Source: Imbricaverruca yamaguchii
Taxonomy: Eukaryota > Arthropoda > Thecostraca > Neoverrucidae
DNA: 64,000 bases
NCBI GenBank assembly: GCA_034440575.1
Contig: JAOTOL010001562.1
Location: 1,791,001-1,855,000 of the forward strand
Reading direction: 5' to 3'
The notes beneath the pieces were generated by a model. It saw nothing but the letters and a program-made list of their open reading frames with translations, searched no databases and had not been told where the DNA came from. Of the stretch, positions 20,513 through 32,475 are shown piece after piece. The position numbers and the translations under genes were made by a program. Position 1 is the stretch's first letter, and each line of letters begins with the position of its first letter.

Positions 20513-20888
20513 TCACTGCCGGAAGTGGTCGTCGCAGTCGGTCAGGATGCTGACAATCAGTGGCGACGAGCTTCGGTGCTGCGGCACCGGCAACGTGGTG
20601 GTCAGCACCAACGGCCGACGGGTAAGCCTCGACGTGTTGGTGGTGCCGGAGCGGCCGCTGGGGGTCGATGTCGTGCTCGGTATGACCGGCATCGCGGCCC
20701 TGGGAGGAGTCTGCCTGCGGACGCCGACAGATGTTCAGTTCTGTGCGGCAGCGGCTGTGACCTCCCCGGGGCCGGCGGTGGACGCGACCGATTTCACAGC
20801 ACGATTCGACGTTGAGCAGCGGGCCTGGACAGTGGCGGAAGTGGGCGGACGGCGCCGGCCCGGAGTGTCTGAGGAACGAAGTGGCTGA
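20229..20888 (+). CDS. pro: Nucleocapsid knuckle and aspartic protease frame of the gypsy-like element
   Basis: This frame is +1 relative to gag and open from 20229 (after TGA 20226) to TGA 20886. It encodes a CCHC zinc knuckle CWSCGELGHFAAAC at about 20307-20348. A retropepsin follows with active-site VLIDTGCTD at about 20470 and a second motif VDVVLGMTGI at about 20663-20692. The frame has no ATG before the knuckle, so expression must come from gag by frameshifting, or this copy is frameshifted. The protease would process Gag-Pol. It overlaps gag by 284 nt and pol by 128 nt. Confidence 0.8.
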   Translation, partial: RRPRRAGEASPRAPAAPRAVRRPPRRCWSCGELGHFAAACPRKEPGKLTGRRRVSASAVSPKIRGALPVTWLEVDGWTCSVLIDTGCTDTLVHTDHCRKWSSQSVRMLTISGDELRCCGTGNVVVSTNGRRVSLDVLVVPERPLGVDVVLGMTGIAALGGVCLRTPTDVQFCAAAAVTSPGPAVDATDFTARFDVEQRAWTVAEVGGRRRPGVSEERSG

Positions 20889-23373
20889 GTATGCTGTCCC
20901 TCAGAGCGCTCGACGGGCGTACGACGCGGAAATCGACGCATGGATTAGAAACGGCTGGCTGAAGCCGTACGACAGTGAGGTGGACGGGCCGCCGCGCGGG
21001 TTGGTCCCTCTGATGGCGGTGCGGCAGGTCAACCAGGACAAAGTGAGACCCGTGCTGGATTACCGAGAATTGAACGGGTTTGTAACGGCCCACACAGCGG
21101 ACGCTGACGTCTGTGCGGATCAGCTGAGGAAGTGGCGACGGCACGGCACGCGGATCGCAGTAGTGGACCTGCGAAGAGCTTATCTCCAGCTGCGGATTGA
21201 GCGTCGACTGTGGCCATATCAGACGGTGATGGTGAGGGGGCGACGGTACTGTCTGACTCGACTGGGATTCGGACTCAACGTCGCTCCGCTGATCATGAAG
21301 GCCGTCGTGCGGGCAGTGCTGGCGGAGGACGCCGACATGCAGCGCGGCGTGCTCCCGTACGTAGACGACCTGCTGGTCGACGAAGACGTTGTCAGTGCTG
21401 ACCGCGTGACGCAGCACTTCGCCCGCTTCGGCCTGGCCTGCAAGCCGCCGGAGCGCGCAGCAGACGGCGCGCGCCTGCTTGGCCTGCACGTGCAGCTGGT
21501 GGACGGTGAGCTGCACTGGACGCGCGACAACGCCATCGCGTCGCCGCCGGAGCGGGTCACGCGTCGCTCCGTGTTCGCCTGGTGTGGTCGGCTGTTGGCG
21601 CATCTGCCCGTCAGCGGCTGGCTCCGCCCGGCGGCTGCCTGGCTGAAGCGCCGGGCGAACGCCGTGACGCGCGGTTGGGATGATGTCGTCACAGACGCTG
21701 CTCTCCTGTCCCAGATCTCGCAGGTCAGAGACCGGCTGGAAGCGCACGACCCAGCGCACGGGCCGTGGCGGCTGACCGGTGAGAAGGTCACCGTGTGGAC
21801 GGACGCCAGTGCGATCGCCGCGGGGGTGGTCATCGAGAGCCCGGACGACGGTGTGGTTGAGGACGCCTGCTGGCTGCGGCCGGAGACTGCAGCATCGGCT
21901 CACATTAACATGGCCGAGCTCGATGCGGCAGTGCGCGGCGTCAACCTCGCCGTCGCATGGGGAATTCGCGACATCGACCTCCGTACGGACTCCGCCGTCG
22001 TCCATCGGTGGATCAGCGATGCACTGACTGGCCGCGCGCGCCTCCGCACAAAGGCACACGGTGAGATGTTGATCCGGCGACGTGTCGACATCATCCGCCA
22101 GCTAGCGGAAGAGCTACAGCTGGAGCTGTCTGTCACGCTCATCCGGTCGGAGGAGAACAAGGCGGACGTGCTGACCCGCGTTCCGAAAGACTGGCTACGC
22201 GAGCACGAGCCGCCGGCCGAGGCGGCGACGTCGGCTGGAAGTGCCGCTCGCGGTGAGGACGGGCACGCCGGCGCGGCCGCGGCGGCCGCCGCAGTGCAGG
22301 ACGCCAGCGATGACTACGCGGACACTAACATACAGGCACGTATCCAGACCGTACACGAGAGGGCGGGCCATCCGGGTATCCGTCGGACACTGTACTTCGT
22401 GAGACGTGACGTGTCCCGTGACGTGTCACGAGCCGACGTCCGGACGGCCGTGAATCGGTGTGACGTATGCCGATCCATCGACCCCGCGCCGGCGCGGTGG
22501 CAGCACGGCTCGCTGGGTGTTCCGGATCTGTGGAAGCGGCTCGCAATGGATGTGACTCACTATCAGGGTGGATCATATCTGACTCTGATAGACTGCGGGC
22601 CCTCTCGCTACAGCCTATGGCGACATCTGGGTCGCCCAGACGCGACCGAGGTCATCAGACACCTGGAGGCGATTTTCCGCGAGCGCGGCGCGCCAGAAGA
22701 AATTCTGGCCGACAACGATACTATCTTCCGCGGACGTCGGATGGCGGCGTTTGTGTCAGAGTGGGGTGTGGTTCTCCGCTTCCGGGCCGTCCATGAGCCG
22801 GGCGGGAACGGGATTGTGGAGCGCAGTCACCGTACCATCAAGGTGATCGCCGCGCGCCGCAGGTGTGCCATCGCGGAGGATGTACACTTGTACAACGTCA
22901 CTCCGCGGTCCGGAGACTCTGCCGCGACGTCGCCGGCTGCCGGTATTTACCGGTACGCGGTGCGTGACTGCGTGCGACCTCCGCAGCCCAGTGCGCCCTC
23001 CGGCGCTCAGGGACCTCCGCCGGCACCGGACGAGACGTCCGATTTTCAGATTGGTGATCTCGTTTGGACGCGACGCCGGGGGACGCGTTGCACCGTACCG
23101 TCTGATCAGGGTATCGTGACCCGCGTCGTGTCACCTCAGGTCATCGAGGTGGACGGAACACCCTGGCACGTACGCAATGTGCGGCCGCGGCACGGCGGCG
23201 CGCCGTCGGTCACTAGCGCTGATGACAGCGACGGCAGCGAGGAAGACGATCCCGTCTACATGTCCGTCGACCGGCCGCCTGAGGGTCCAACCGTGGGCCC
23301 ACCGCCTGCGGACAGTGGTGGCCCGGGGGTGACAGGTCGGACGTGGCGGATGACGCGCCGCCGCCGGACGTGA
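20761..23373 (+). CDS. pol: Gypsy-like Pol: reverse transcriptase, RNase H, integrase
   Basis: This frame is +1 relative to protease and open from 20761 to TGA 23371. Residues count from codon 20812. RT runs from about 35 to 260, with substrate-channel motifs PVLDYRELN and VDLRRAYLQL and catalytic YVDD at 183-186. RNase H starts with WTDAS (D331), followed by RTDSAVVH and ENKADVLTR. An HHCC finger (HERAGH to CDVC) begins near 515. The integrase core has D580 (DVTH), D634 (ADND) and E670 (IVERSH), a canonical D-x53-D-x35-E. A C-terminal module (FQIGDLVW, WHVRNVRPR) follows. There is no internal stop in 870 codons, so the enzyme domains look intact. Where the frame starts is not set by an ATG. 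Confidence 0.88.
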   Translation, partial: PPRGRRWTRPISQHDSTLSSGPGQWRKWADGAGPECLRNEVAEYAVPQSARRAYDAEIDAWIRNGWLKPYDSEVDGPPRGLVPLMAVRQVNQDKVRPVLDYRELNGFVTAHTADADVCADQLRKWRRHGTRIAVVDLRRAYLQLRIERRLWPYQTVMVRGRRYCLTRLGFGLNVAPLIMKAVVRAVLAEDADMQRGVLPYVDDLLVDEDVVSADRVTQHFARFGLACKPPERAADGARLLGLHVQLVDGELHWTRDNAIASPPERVTRRSVFAWCGRLLAHLPVSGWLRPAAAWLKRRANAVTRGWDDVVTDAALLSQISQVRDRLEAHDPAHGPWRLTGEKVTVWTDASAIAAGVVIESPDDGVVEDACWLRPETAASAHINMAELDAAVRGVNLAVAWGIRDIDLRTDSAVVHRWISDALTGRARLRTKAHGEMLIRRRVDIIRQLAEELQLELSVTLIRSEENKADVLTRVPKDWLREHEPPAEAATSAGSAARGEDGHAGAAAAAAAVQDASDDYADTNIQARIQTVHERAGHPGIRRTLYFVRRDVSRDVSRADVRTAVNRCDVCRSIDPAPARWQHGSLGVPDLWKRLAMDVTHYQGGSYLTLIDCGPSRYSLWRHLGRPDATEVIRHLEAIFRERGAPEEILADNDTIFRGRRMAAFVSEWGVVLRFRAVHEPGGNGIVERSHRTIKVIAARRRCAIAEDVHLYNVTPRSGDSAATSPAAGIYRYAVRDCVRPPQPSAPSGAQGPPPAPDETSDFQIGDLVWTRRRGTRCTVPSDQGIVTRVVSPQVIEVDGTPWHVRNVRPRHGGAPSVTSADDSDGSEEDDPVYMSVDRPPEGPTVGPPPADSGGPGVTGRTWRMTRRRRT

Positions 23374-23510
23374 CGGTGGAAGCGAGCGTTGACAGCTCTG
23401 ACGCGGCGGGACGGGAGATCGGGGCGACGCCTCTGCGGCGGAGCCAACGCGTGCGCCGGCGACCAGACGAGGTTTACGGACAAAGTGTGCCTAGTGCGTG
23501 GATCGAGTGA
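23336..23510 (+). pseudogene. Out-of-frame C-terminal tail of the gypsy-like Pol
   Basis: In the -1 frame relative to pol, starting near the G-run at 23329-23333, a frame runs to TGA 23508-23510. It encodes an Asp/Pro/Ser-rich stretch and the segment LRRSQRVRRRPDE. Such an Arg-rich ending is common at the end of gypsy Pol proteins, so I infer a one-base change in the G-run rather than a separate gene. Confidence 0.5.
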
Positions 23511-23551
23511 ATGTATGTGCATATGGTGTATGTGTGTGGTTCTTGAGAACC

Positions 23552-23560
23552 AGGTGAGGG
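23552..23560 (+). other. Polypurine tract of the gypsy-like element
   Basis: AGGTGAGGG lies immediately before the 3' LTR. It is short and interrupted by one T, but it is in the expected position. Confidence 0.45.
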
Positions 23561-24539
<979 letters not shown>

Positions 24540-24843
24540 CTGCTGGTGTGTCTATCGAGAACAGTGTCGGGAAACGTGTGTACGCACTCGTTGAGTACTG
24601 CTGGTGTGTGGCTATCGAGACCAGTGTCGGGAAACGTGTGCACACACTCGTTGAGTACTGCTGGTGTGTGGCTATCGAGACCAGTGTCGGGAAACGTGTG
24701 CACACACTCGTTGAGTACTGCTGGTGTGTGGCTATCGAGACCAGTGTCGAAGGACGTGTGGGTACAAGCTCGTCGAGTCCTCTTGTTGGTGTTTGCCTAT
24801 CGAGAATAGTGTCCGGAAACGTGTGGCTACACACCGGGCTTTC
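24540..24843. repeat. 60-bp tandem repeat, about 5 copies
   Basis: CTGCTGGTGTGTGGCTATCG and GACCAGTGTCGGGAAACGTG blocks recur every 60 bp from about 24540. Copies 2 and 3 are nearly identical, and the last two are diverged. Confidence 0.92.
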
Positions 24844-25141
24844 GACATCAGAAAACGATGTAGTCGGATGAGCGTGTCGTTGCACACATGCCTCTTTCAT
24901 ATGGGAGCCTGGAAATGGCAGTGTTTTTCGGAAACACACTGGTCATTTGCAGGAGCTTAGCATAAATATACCATTTGGGTCGCTCGACGAGGAAGGGTAT
25001 CAAGCGGGATCTGTCGCCGGCCCAGCTCCGCAAGCACATGAGGTGCATACGGAGCAATCCCCACCAGACCAACTTTACTGATTTCCATATTGAAAGCTGC
25101 CCAGCACGGTCTGCACGAGATCAGCCTGGTCGTACTCCTGG

Positions 25142-25433
25142 CTGTCGCCGCGCTGCAGGCACATAGCCGGAAATCATGCTGTCGCCGCGCTGCAGGCACA
25201 TAGCCGGAAATCATGCTGTCGCCGCGCTGCAGGCACATAGCCGGAAATCATGCTGTTGCCGCGCTGCAGGCACATAGCCGGAAATCATGCTGTCGCCGCG
25301 CTGCAGGCACATAGCCGGAAATCATGCTGTTGCGCGCTGCAGGCACATAGCCGGAAAGTGTCGCCGCGCTGCAGGCACATAGCCGGAAATCATGCTGTCG
25401 CCGCGCTGCAGGCACATAGCCGGAAATCATGAT
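25142..25433. repeat. 37-bp tandem repeat, about 8 copies
   Basis: The unit contains GTCGCCGCGCTGCAGGCACA and TAGCCGGAAATCATGCT. One unit lacks a few bases (about 25330) and one has a deletion after CCGGAAA (about 25357). Confidence 0.95.
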
Positions 25434-26410
25434 GTCGCTGACTTACTATCGAGGTCAATGTACGCTTCAGAGAACGCGTAGAGAGAAATGTCGGGTCACC
25501 GACAGTTGTCTCTACGCGGCGAGTCATACACGGCTATCATCGTAACAAACCATTCATGGAACAGCGATTACGGGAAGCGCAGATGAAATATTTTAATCAA
25601 ATTGAGTTTAAAGTCCATCCTACGAAAGCACGTCTTATGCTCACTGACAAAATATATCGCGTGTTAAAAAGCTTCCTCAAGAGAGACTGACCGATCGGGC
25701 TTATTTCAGCACTTGCTTGATGGACTTGCTCTTCGTATTTACGGGGAAATAAACTCGCTAGGATTTTGCCTCCACTCGTAACCATGTCCAGTTTCACCTA
25801 GCGAGGAGTCATTTTGGTGAGGAAGTCGAGCAGCCGGGAGCAGACTAAGCCACTGGAAAGACTGCGCTTGTTGTCTGCTCAAATAGTCCGGCATAATCCT
25901 GTCACATGCCCTGCTCCAGCTTCCATACGTCACTCCAGGCTCCCTCCCATTCATCACAGTCGGATCCAGCCGACCACTTGTGTGTGTGTGTGGGGGGTGG
26001 GGGCGAGGGGAAAACTGTCTTGGGAGTGACGACGTGTTTGAGTTGAACCGAAAAAAATATATCCAATTCCGAAAAAAATATCCCCGGGACGAACACCATT
26101 AAAACGACACGGTTCTCATATTTCTCAAATCTACCTGGAAGGGGGAAGACTGGACAGCACAGCCGCTGCCAGGTCTGGGCGCCATGAGCAGTTTTCTGTG
26201 CCGCCCTGAAGCTGAGCCGAGTCGTCAGCGGCGCCGATAAGCCGGCGGCGCTCATTGGCAGAGGACGGGGCCCGACGCGCCCTCGGCCAATGTGCCGCAG
26301 CAGTCTAATCTGCGGCCGCCGCGGCATGATTGAGCCCAGAGCGGCATGATTGGCCCCGGCGCCACAGTTCACATCAGGCGGAGACGCGCCGCCACGGCCG
26401 TCGCCCCGCC
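25434..26410. other. No gene recognised
   Basis: Mixed unique sequence with a short GT/G-run at about 25978-26010 and a GC-rich stretch from 26160. No supported gene. Confidence 0.4.
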
Positions 26411-26429
26411 GAGCCACCCAACTCCACTA

Positions 26430-26675
26430 CAATGGTGGTCCGTATGGTGGTCTGTATAGTGGTCTTCATGGTGGCCAGAGCCGTGGTCTGCATAGTGGTT
26501 GGGGTGGTGGTTTGCATGGTCAGGGTGATGATATGCATGGTGGTCATGGTGGGGAGGTACGTATGGTGGTCTGCATGGTGACCGGGGGGGGTTGTGTGGT
26601 AGTTTGCATGGTGACTTGGGAAGTGGTCTGTATGTTAGTCTGTGTAGTGGTCTGTACGGTGGCCGGGGAGGTGCT
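26430..26675. repeat. Degenerate TGGTGGTCTGTATGG-type repeat
   Basis: Irregular repetition of GGTGGT(C/T)TG(C/T)ATGGT over about 245 bp. The repeat is old and diverged. Confidence 0.7.
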
Positions 26676-27182
26676 ATCGGCCGTTGAGGTGGCCGCCCCC
26701 TGTCAGTTGGACGTGCCCTGAGAGACCTCGGCGGCGTGGTTCCCATGGCCTCCAGTCATGGTCTGATCAGCAGGGCAGTGCAGCAGAGCGGCGGCACGCC
26801 TGCGGTCGGCCCACCCTGCACCAATGTGCCGTCACGCCGACCCGGCACGACTCATCACACCCTTCTGCCGCGGCATCTGCAGCGGCATCTACAGCGGCAT
26901 CTACAGCGGCATCTGCGGCGGCATCTACAACATCTGCCGCGGTCCGGGTTACCCACCCCGGTCAAATATCGGCCCCACGGCGACCAGACGATCTTCGCCT
27001 AATCGCAGCCAACGTTCGACTCATCTCAGCTCAATCTTGGCCCAATCGTCCCCCATTATCAGCTCAACCTTGGCCCAATCTCACCGAAACCTTCGTCCAA
27101 TCTCACTCCAATCTCGGCCACATGGCGCCAGCCCAATCCGTCAGACAGCCCGCCAATAGGCCCATCACAGTGTTCGGCGCAG
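26676..27182. repeat. GC-rich DNA with CGGCATCTACAG repeats
   Basis: A short 12-bp CGGCATCTACAG/CGGCATCTGCAG array lies at 26871-26930. Loose TCAGCTCAATCTTGGCCCAA repeats follow at 27025-27120. No gene is supported. Confidence 0.5.
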
Positions 27183-27993
27183 CCACTGATGAGGCATCAT
27201 CGTCACAACAGTCGGCGGCACAGTGACAGCGAAACCTCGCGGACAACGCGGCCACTGATGAGGCATCATCGTCACAACAGTCGGCGGCACAGTGACAGCG
27301 AAACCTCGCGGACAACGCGGCCACTGATGAGGCATCATCGTCACAACAGTCGGCGGCACAGTGACAGCGAAACCACGCGGACAACGCGGCCACTGATGAG
27401 GCATCATCGTCACAGCAGTCGGCGGCACAGTGACAGCGAAACCACGCGGACAACGCGGCCACTGATGAGGCATCATCGTCACAGCAGTCGGCGGCACAGT
27501 GACAGCGAAACCACGCGCACAACGCGGCCACTGATGAGGCATCGTCGTCACAGCAGTCGGCGGCACAGTGACAGCGAAACCTCGCGAACAACGCGGCCAC
27601 TGATGAGTCATCATCGTCACAGCAGCCGACGGCACAGTGACAGCGAAACCTCGCGGACAACGCGGCCACTGATGAGGCATCATCGTCACAGTAGTCGGCG
27701 GCACAGTGACAGCGAAACCTCGCGAACAACGCGGCCACTGATGAGTCATCATCGTCACAGCAGTCGGCGGCACAGTGACAGTGAAACCTCGCGGACAACG
27801 CGGCCACTGATGAGTCATCATCGTCACAGCAGCCGACGGCACAGTGACAGCGAAACCTCGCGGACAACGCGGCCACTGATGAGGCATCATCGTCACAGTA
27901 GTCGGCGGCACAGTGACAGCGAAACCTCGCGAACAACGCGGCCACTGATGAGTCATCATCGTCACAGCAGTCGGCGGCACAGTGACAGCGAAA
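27183..27993. repeat. 69-bp minisatellite, about 12 copies
   Basis: The unit begins CCACTGATGAGGCATCATCG and ends CTCGCGGACAACGCGG. The period is 69 bp (23 codons) throughout, so frames stay open for 280 to 384 codons on both strands. Unit variants (GAGGCATC/GAGTCATC, CAACAG/CAGCAG/CAGTAG) recur in blocks of two units from about 27580 on, which suggests spread of a 138-bp dimer. Confidence 0.95.
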
Positions 27994-29875
27994 CCATGTG
28001 GGCAACCATGCATACTTCTGTGCAGATGTAGCCAAACCCGTCGGAGCTGCACAGAGGTGGTCAGAGGTCCTAAGACGGAGTCTGGAGTCAGGCCGACAAC
28101 TTCAAACTCGCCCCCACCCATAGATATGCCACGGCACCACAGAGGTGGTCCACTGATAAGGTGAAACAAATCAAACACATCTGGTGGAGCGTGACTCTGC
28201 ACTATGAAAAACGGCCTCCTCAAGGGCTGACCACTATCCCGGCCCCCATACACACCACCATCACAGTAGATCACTGCTATTTCTGGTAACATCTGCAACA
28301 CTGGTAACGCGAAACACATCGAGCGCTTCTAGTGGAGCGTGGCTCTGTAGCACGATAGCAATGTGAATCACCGCTCCCGCTCCCCTCAAACCAGGAACCA
28401 ACGGTTATACACCTCCGGTCCACAAGCCAACAACAGACAACTGTACTTTAAGGTAGCGTCGTTCTGAAGCAAAGCGCCAAAAATGTAAACGGTTTGGGCT
28501 TGATATGATAGAAGGTACCTGTAAGCTCCTGGTCTTGATGAGGCGGTTAAGGGCATTCGCTTTTTGAGCCGAGACATGCTTTGTTGGCTGTCCGTTCCGG
28601 TGCTGTGGGCCATGGTCCCATCTGATGGCCACCATTCAGCACTGATTAGGCACACATCGCCGGCAGTTATACCCCAACGTCAGTGTACCAACGAATTTGA
28701 ATACGTTACTGCGCACGCGGTCCATAGGGTAGATCATTTTGGAGCAGCATTTTTGTCCATTGAAGCGCCATACGTACTAATACGTAATCTCCTGACATTG
28801 GTAGGGCAGCCACGGGGAGATACCTGGGTATGACATCCACTGTGGCATGTCCTCCATGGTGGTATGAAACGCCTGCGTTATTGGACCATTTTCCCACGCT
28901 CGACCAAACAAGATACTTTATTTTATTAGTCGCGTCTTCTGTCCCAGAGATACGCAAGAATGGTCAAGTTCTTCAGCTTCTTTCTCAAACCCCCTACTCT
29001 CCATCATTGGCACAGTGGAGTAAGCTCGTATGGCAATAGTGGTTGATCCACTCTGAAGTCGAGCTACCTCGTGCGGTATGCAGGACATCAGCATATTTCC
29101 GTTGTTTTGCATTTACCATGATGCTTCTCGGGTGCCGGAAGGAAGCACTCAGCCTAGAGGCATTGGCGGAAATGACCTAGCTGTGAGGAGCATAAGTGAC
29201 CGACAAAGTGGCCATAATCATCCTAGTGCCACTTCATTAACTTCCCAGTTGATAATCAACATCATTAGGCGTCATCAAGAGCGCTGGACGAACAAGGGAC
29301 TCAGGGACTCAACAAGGGATGCTGCAAAAGCAAAAGCGAAGTCCAACAGGACTCAGAATACATTAGTTATAGGAGCATTGCCCTCGGCGCTCCTGCAGCG
29401 ATACGTCATCACAAACGCATGCAGAGTCGAGGAAGTATTAGGTGCGACACACTCACCGAACTGTGCCCCTAAAAGCATTGATAGAACACGTTCATCTCCT
29501 TGAAATCAGAGCAAAGCCCACCGATTACAAACGTGACGCGGTGTTCACTGCCAGCTGGTCCAAACACCTCAGCCTAGGAGAGAGCGTGAGCTAACCCAGC
29601 ACAAGCTGGCCCGGCCGCCGCACCAGGTGTATGCTGATGCTGTCAGGAGCTGTACGGTCGCCGTGCGAGATATGTGCTGCACGTAGCTATACGATCGCCA
29701 CACGTATAATCACCAGACGCTTCCTTTAAACATAGATTACGGTCGCTTTGGAAGAACGAACCCGACGAACCATGACAAAAAAATACAAAATTGAAGAGGT
29801 CTGGTTCTGGACGAAGAAAACAATTCTTGAGAAACGCCACATAAAGACAAGGCCACGAAAGCGTGACAGTCGGGT
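27994..29875. other. No gene recognised
   Basis: Unique sequence. A 141-codon ATG frame at 29078-29503 has no recognised motif and is not called. Confidence 0.35.
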
Positions 29876-30178
29876 AGGATCGGATCCGGTCGGATCGGGT
29901 CGGGTCTGGTCGGGTCAGGTCGGGTCGGGTCAAGTCGGATCGGATCGAACCGGGTCTGGCCGGGTCTGGTCGGGTCAAGTCGGGTCGGGTCGGGTCGGGT
30001 CGGGTTGGGTCGGGTCGGGTCGGGTCGGGTCGGGTCGGGTCGGGTCGGGTCGGGTTGGGTCGGGTCGGGTCGGGTTGGGTTGGGTTGGGTCGGGTCAGGT
30101 CGGGTTGGGTTTGGTCGGGTCGGATCAGGTCAGGTCAGGTCAGGTCAGGTCAGATCGGATCTGGTCTGGTCGGGTCGC
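29876..30178. repeat. Pentanucleotide (GGGTC)n array
   Basis: About 60 units of CGGGT with TTGGG, TCAGG, TCGGA and TCTGG variants. A block of five or six TCAGG units lies at about 30125-30152. Confidence 0.95.
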
Positions 30179-31136
30179 TCACAGAAACTTGGCATGTGTA
30201 GTCCTAACCTTTAGTGCCAGTCAAAATTCGCGCCTTCCCCGCCAAACCAGGCAAATCACTCCAGAGGAGCGCCCAGCAGAGTATGGGACTAACGGCTGCG
30301 GTGAGGAACACGGTGTCTGTCTGCCATCAGCGCTCCGAGAAATGCTGATACCTGTCACCTGCGCACCCGGTCAATAGGGGTTTTCACCTAGACTGAATGT
30401 CCTGTTATATCGATAGGCGATCAATTTTGACCTAGACTAAATGCCCAGCTGGATCTACAGGTGTCAGGGTGTCGGTTGACGGTTATTACGGGTCTGGACC
30501 AGTGTTGGATGACAAATGATGGGCCTTTGGCGTACACCTGGGCCAAAAATGCATGGTGGACCCAGAAGTCTGAGGGAAAGATCCACCAGTGGCTTCAATC
30601 CACACGGTGTTGTCCTTGGAAACTTGTCCTTAACTTTTGCCAATTCACTTACAACTTGTCAATGCCAGGAGTGGATGCCCGTCCTCCGTCTCACTGCGCC
30701 AAATGTGCCCCTACCAGTGGAGCGTGCACATACCATTTTGAGATTATTACCTACGCAAATTCGCACAAAGGAGATGGCTTGCCTTGATTTAGTGTAGATT
30801 CAAGATCATTTTTAGATCCTTAAATCGTTGTTCCATGCATGTGCATATCTGGATAGCGTACTTTTAGGCTAATATTAACAATGCTACCATCAATTGCTCC
30901 AGCTTTTTTGTTTGTTTGCATTGTCATTTGTTTGCATCGCAAACCAGACGGGTATCTTAGTTTTTTTTACGGAGGGCCTTTCTCTGCGTATGCTGATTGT
31001 TCAGAGCCACCGACACGCACAGTCGCACACGCGACGCTGGGTTCTCTCCATCCGACACAAAATCGCCACTGGTCACGCAGTTGGCTGCCGGACATGACCT
31101 CTTGACCCGTGGCACCTTTGAGACGGCGGCGGAGCT
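30179..31136. other. No gene recognised
   Basis: Unique sequence with short open frames only. Confidence 0.4.
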
Positions 31137-31345
31137 ACGCTGTACCCTGGCCCTGCGTTAGAGCTACGCTACATCCTGGCCCAGTTGCAGAGCTACGCTA
31201 CACCGTGGTGCGGTGGCAGACCCACGCTACACCCTGATCCGGCGGCAGAGCAACGCTACACCCTGGTCAGGCGGCAGAGCAACGCTACACCCTGGTCAGG
31301 CGGCAGAGCAACGCTACATGCTGGTCAGGCGGCAGAGCTATGCTA
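31137..31345. repeat. About 30-bp tandem repeat, 6-7 copies
   Basis: GGCAGAGCAACGCTACACC and CTGGTCAGGC blocks recur every 29-30 bp. The central three copies (31240-31325) are the most alike. Confidence 0.85.
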
Positions 31346-31800
31346 CATCGTTCGGACGATAAATTCATGCTACACACTGTTCAAAGGAGCTGCAGCAGCA
31401 AAACTTCACGGAACAGTCATTTAAAAAGCGACATCATTCTAAATGCTTAGACATTAAAAAGAACAAAACAAAACATTCCTGAGGTGATGCCGCGGAGCCC
31501 CTGAATGTCTCGGTGGCAGAGCGACCCTCCCTCCGATTGATCCCCTGACACGGGTAGGGTCTAAGCGGCGACGGCGGCGCAAATCGAGATCTATCTCAGC
31601 ACTTCTCCTCCCCTCTTCACTGGCCGTCGTCTAATTAGTGATGGACCAAGCGGCGGGTTTATAACGGCATTACGGGCCCAAGGAGAGGCAGGGGATCTAT
31701 ATCACTAGGTAGTGGGCGTCGCCTGGAGGTGAGGGTACGCAGGCGTCGCGGCGCATAATAGCCACTTCTCCGCCGACGGTCGCTAATTGACTACCGTCGA
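31346..31800. other. No gene recognised
   Basis: Unique GC-mixed sequence. Confidence 0.4.
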
Positions 31801-31805
31801 ACCCA

Positions 31806-32475
31806 GATCAATACCTGCAGTGTGGGTATGGGAGGATCAATACCTGCAGTGTGGGTATGGGAGGATCAATACCTGCAGTGTGGGTATGGGAGGATCAATA
31901 CCTGCAGTGTGGGTACGGGAGGATCAATACCTGCAGTGTGGGTATGGGAGGATCAATACCTGCAGTGTGGGTATGGGAGGATCAATACCTGCAGTGTGGG
32001 TATGGGAGGATCAATACCTGCAGTGTGGGTATGGGAGGATCAATACCTGCAGTGTGGGTACGGGAGGATCAATACCTGCAGTGTGGGTACGGGAGGATCA
32101 ATACCTGCAGTGTGGGTATCGGTGCAATTACACGTGCAGTGTAGGGATGGGAGGATCAATACCTGCAGTGTGGGTATGGGAGGATCAATACCTGCAGTGT
32201 GGGTATCGGTGCAATTACACGTACAGTGTAGGGATGGGAGGATCAATACCTGCAGTGTGGGTATGGGAGGATCAATACCTGCAGTGTGGGTATCGGTGCA
32301 ATTACACGTGCAGTGTAGGGATGGGAGGATCAATACCTGCAGTGTGGGTATCGGTGCAATTACACGTGCAGTGTAGGGATGGGATGATCAATACCTGCAG
32401 TGTGGGTATCGGTGCAATTACACGTGCAGTGTAGGGATGGGAGGATCAATACCTGCAGTGTGGGTATGGGTGCAA
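31806..32475. repeat. 29-bp minisatellite, left part of an interrupted array
   Basis: Unit: GATCAATACCTGCAG followed by TGTGGGTATGGGAG. About ten near-identical copies are followed from about 32115 by alternation with a second unit type (CGGTGCAATTACACGTGCAG, then TGTAGGGATGGGAG). The 29-bp period is not a multiple of 3, which is why all frames look open. Confidence 0.96.

Noticed and set aside
24540..25433. CRISPR-like repeat arrays
   Set aside because: Units are directly adjacent without unique spacers, and the genome is eukaryotic. These are minisatellites.
29078..29503. 141-codon ATG frame
   Set aside because: It has a real ATG but no recognisable family, no splice or promoter context, and ordinary composition. 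It could be chance.
30125..30152. Interstitial telomere (TCAGG)n
   Set aside because: Only five or six units lie within a larger variable GGGTC array, so variation of that array explains them.
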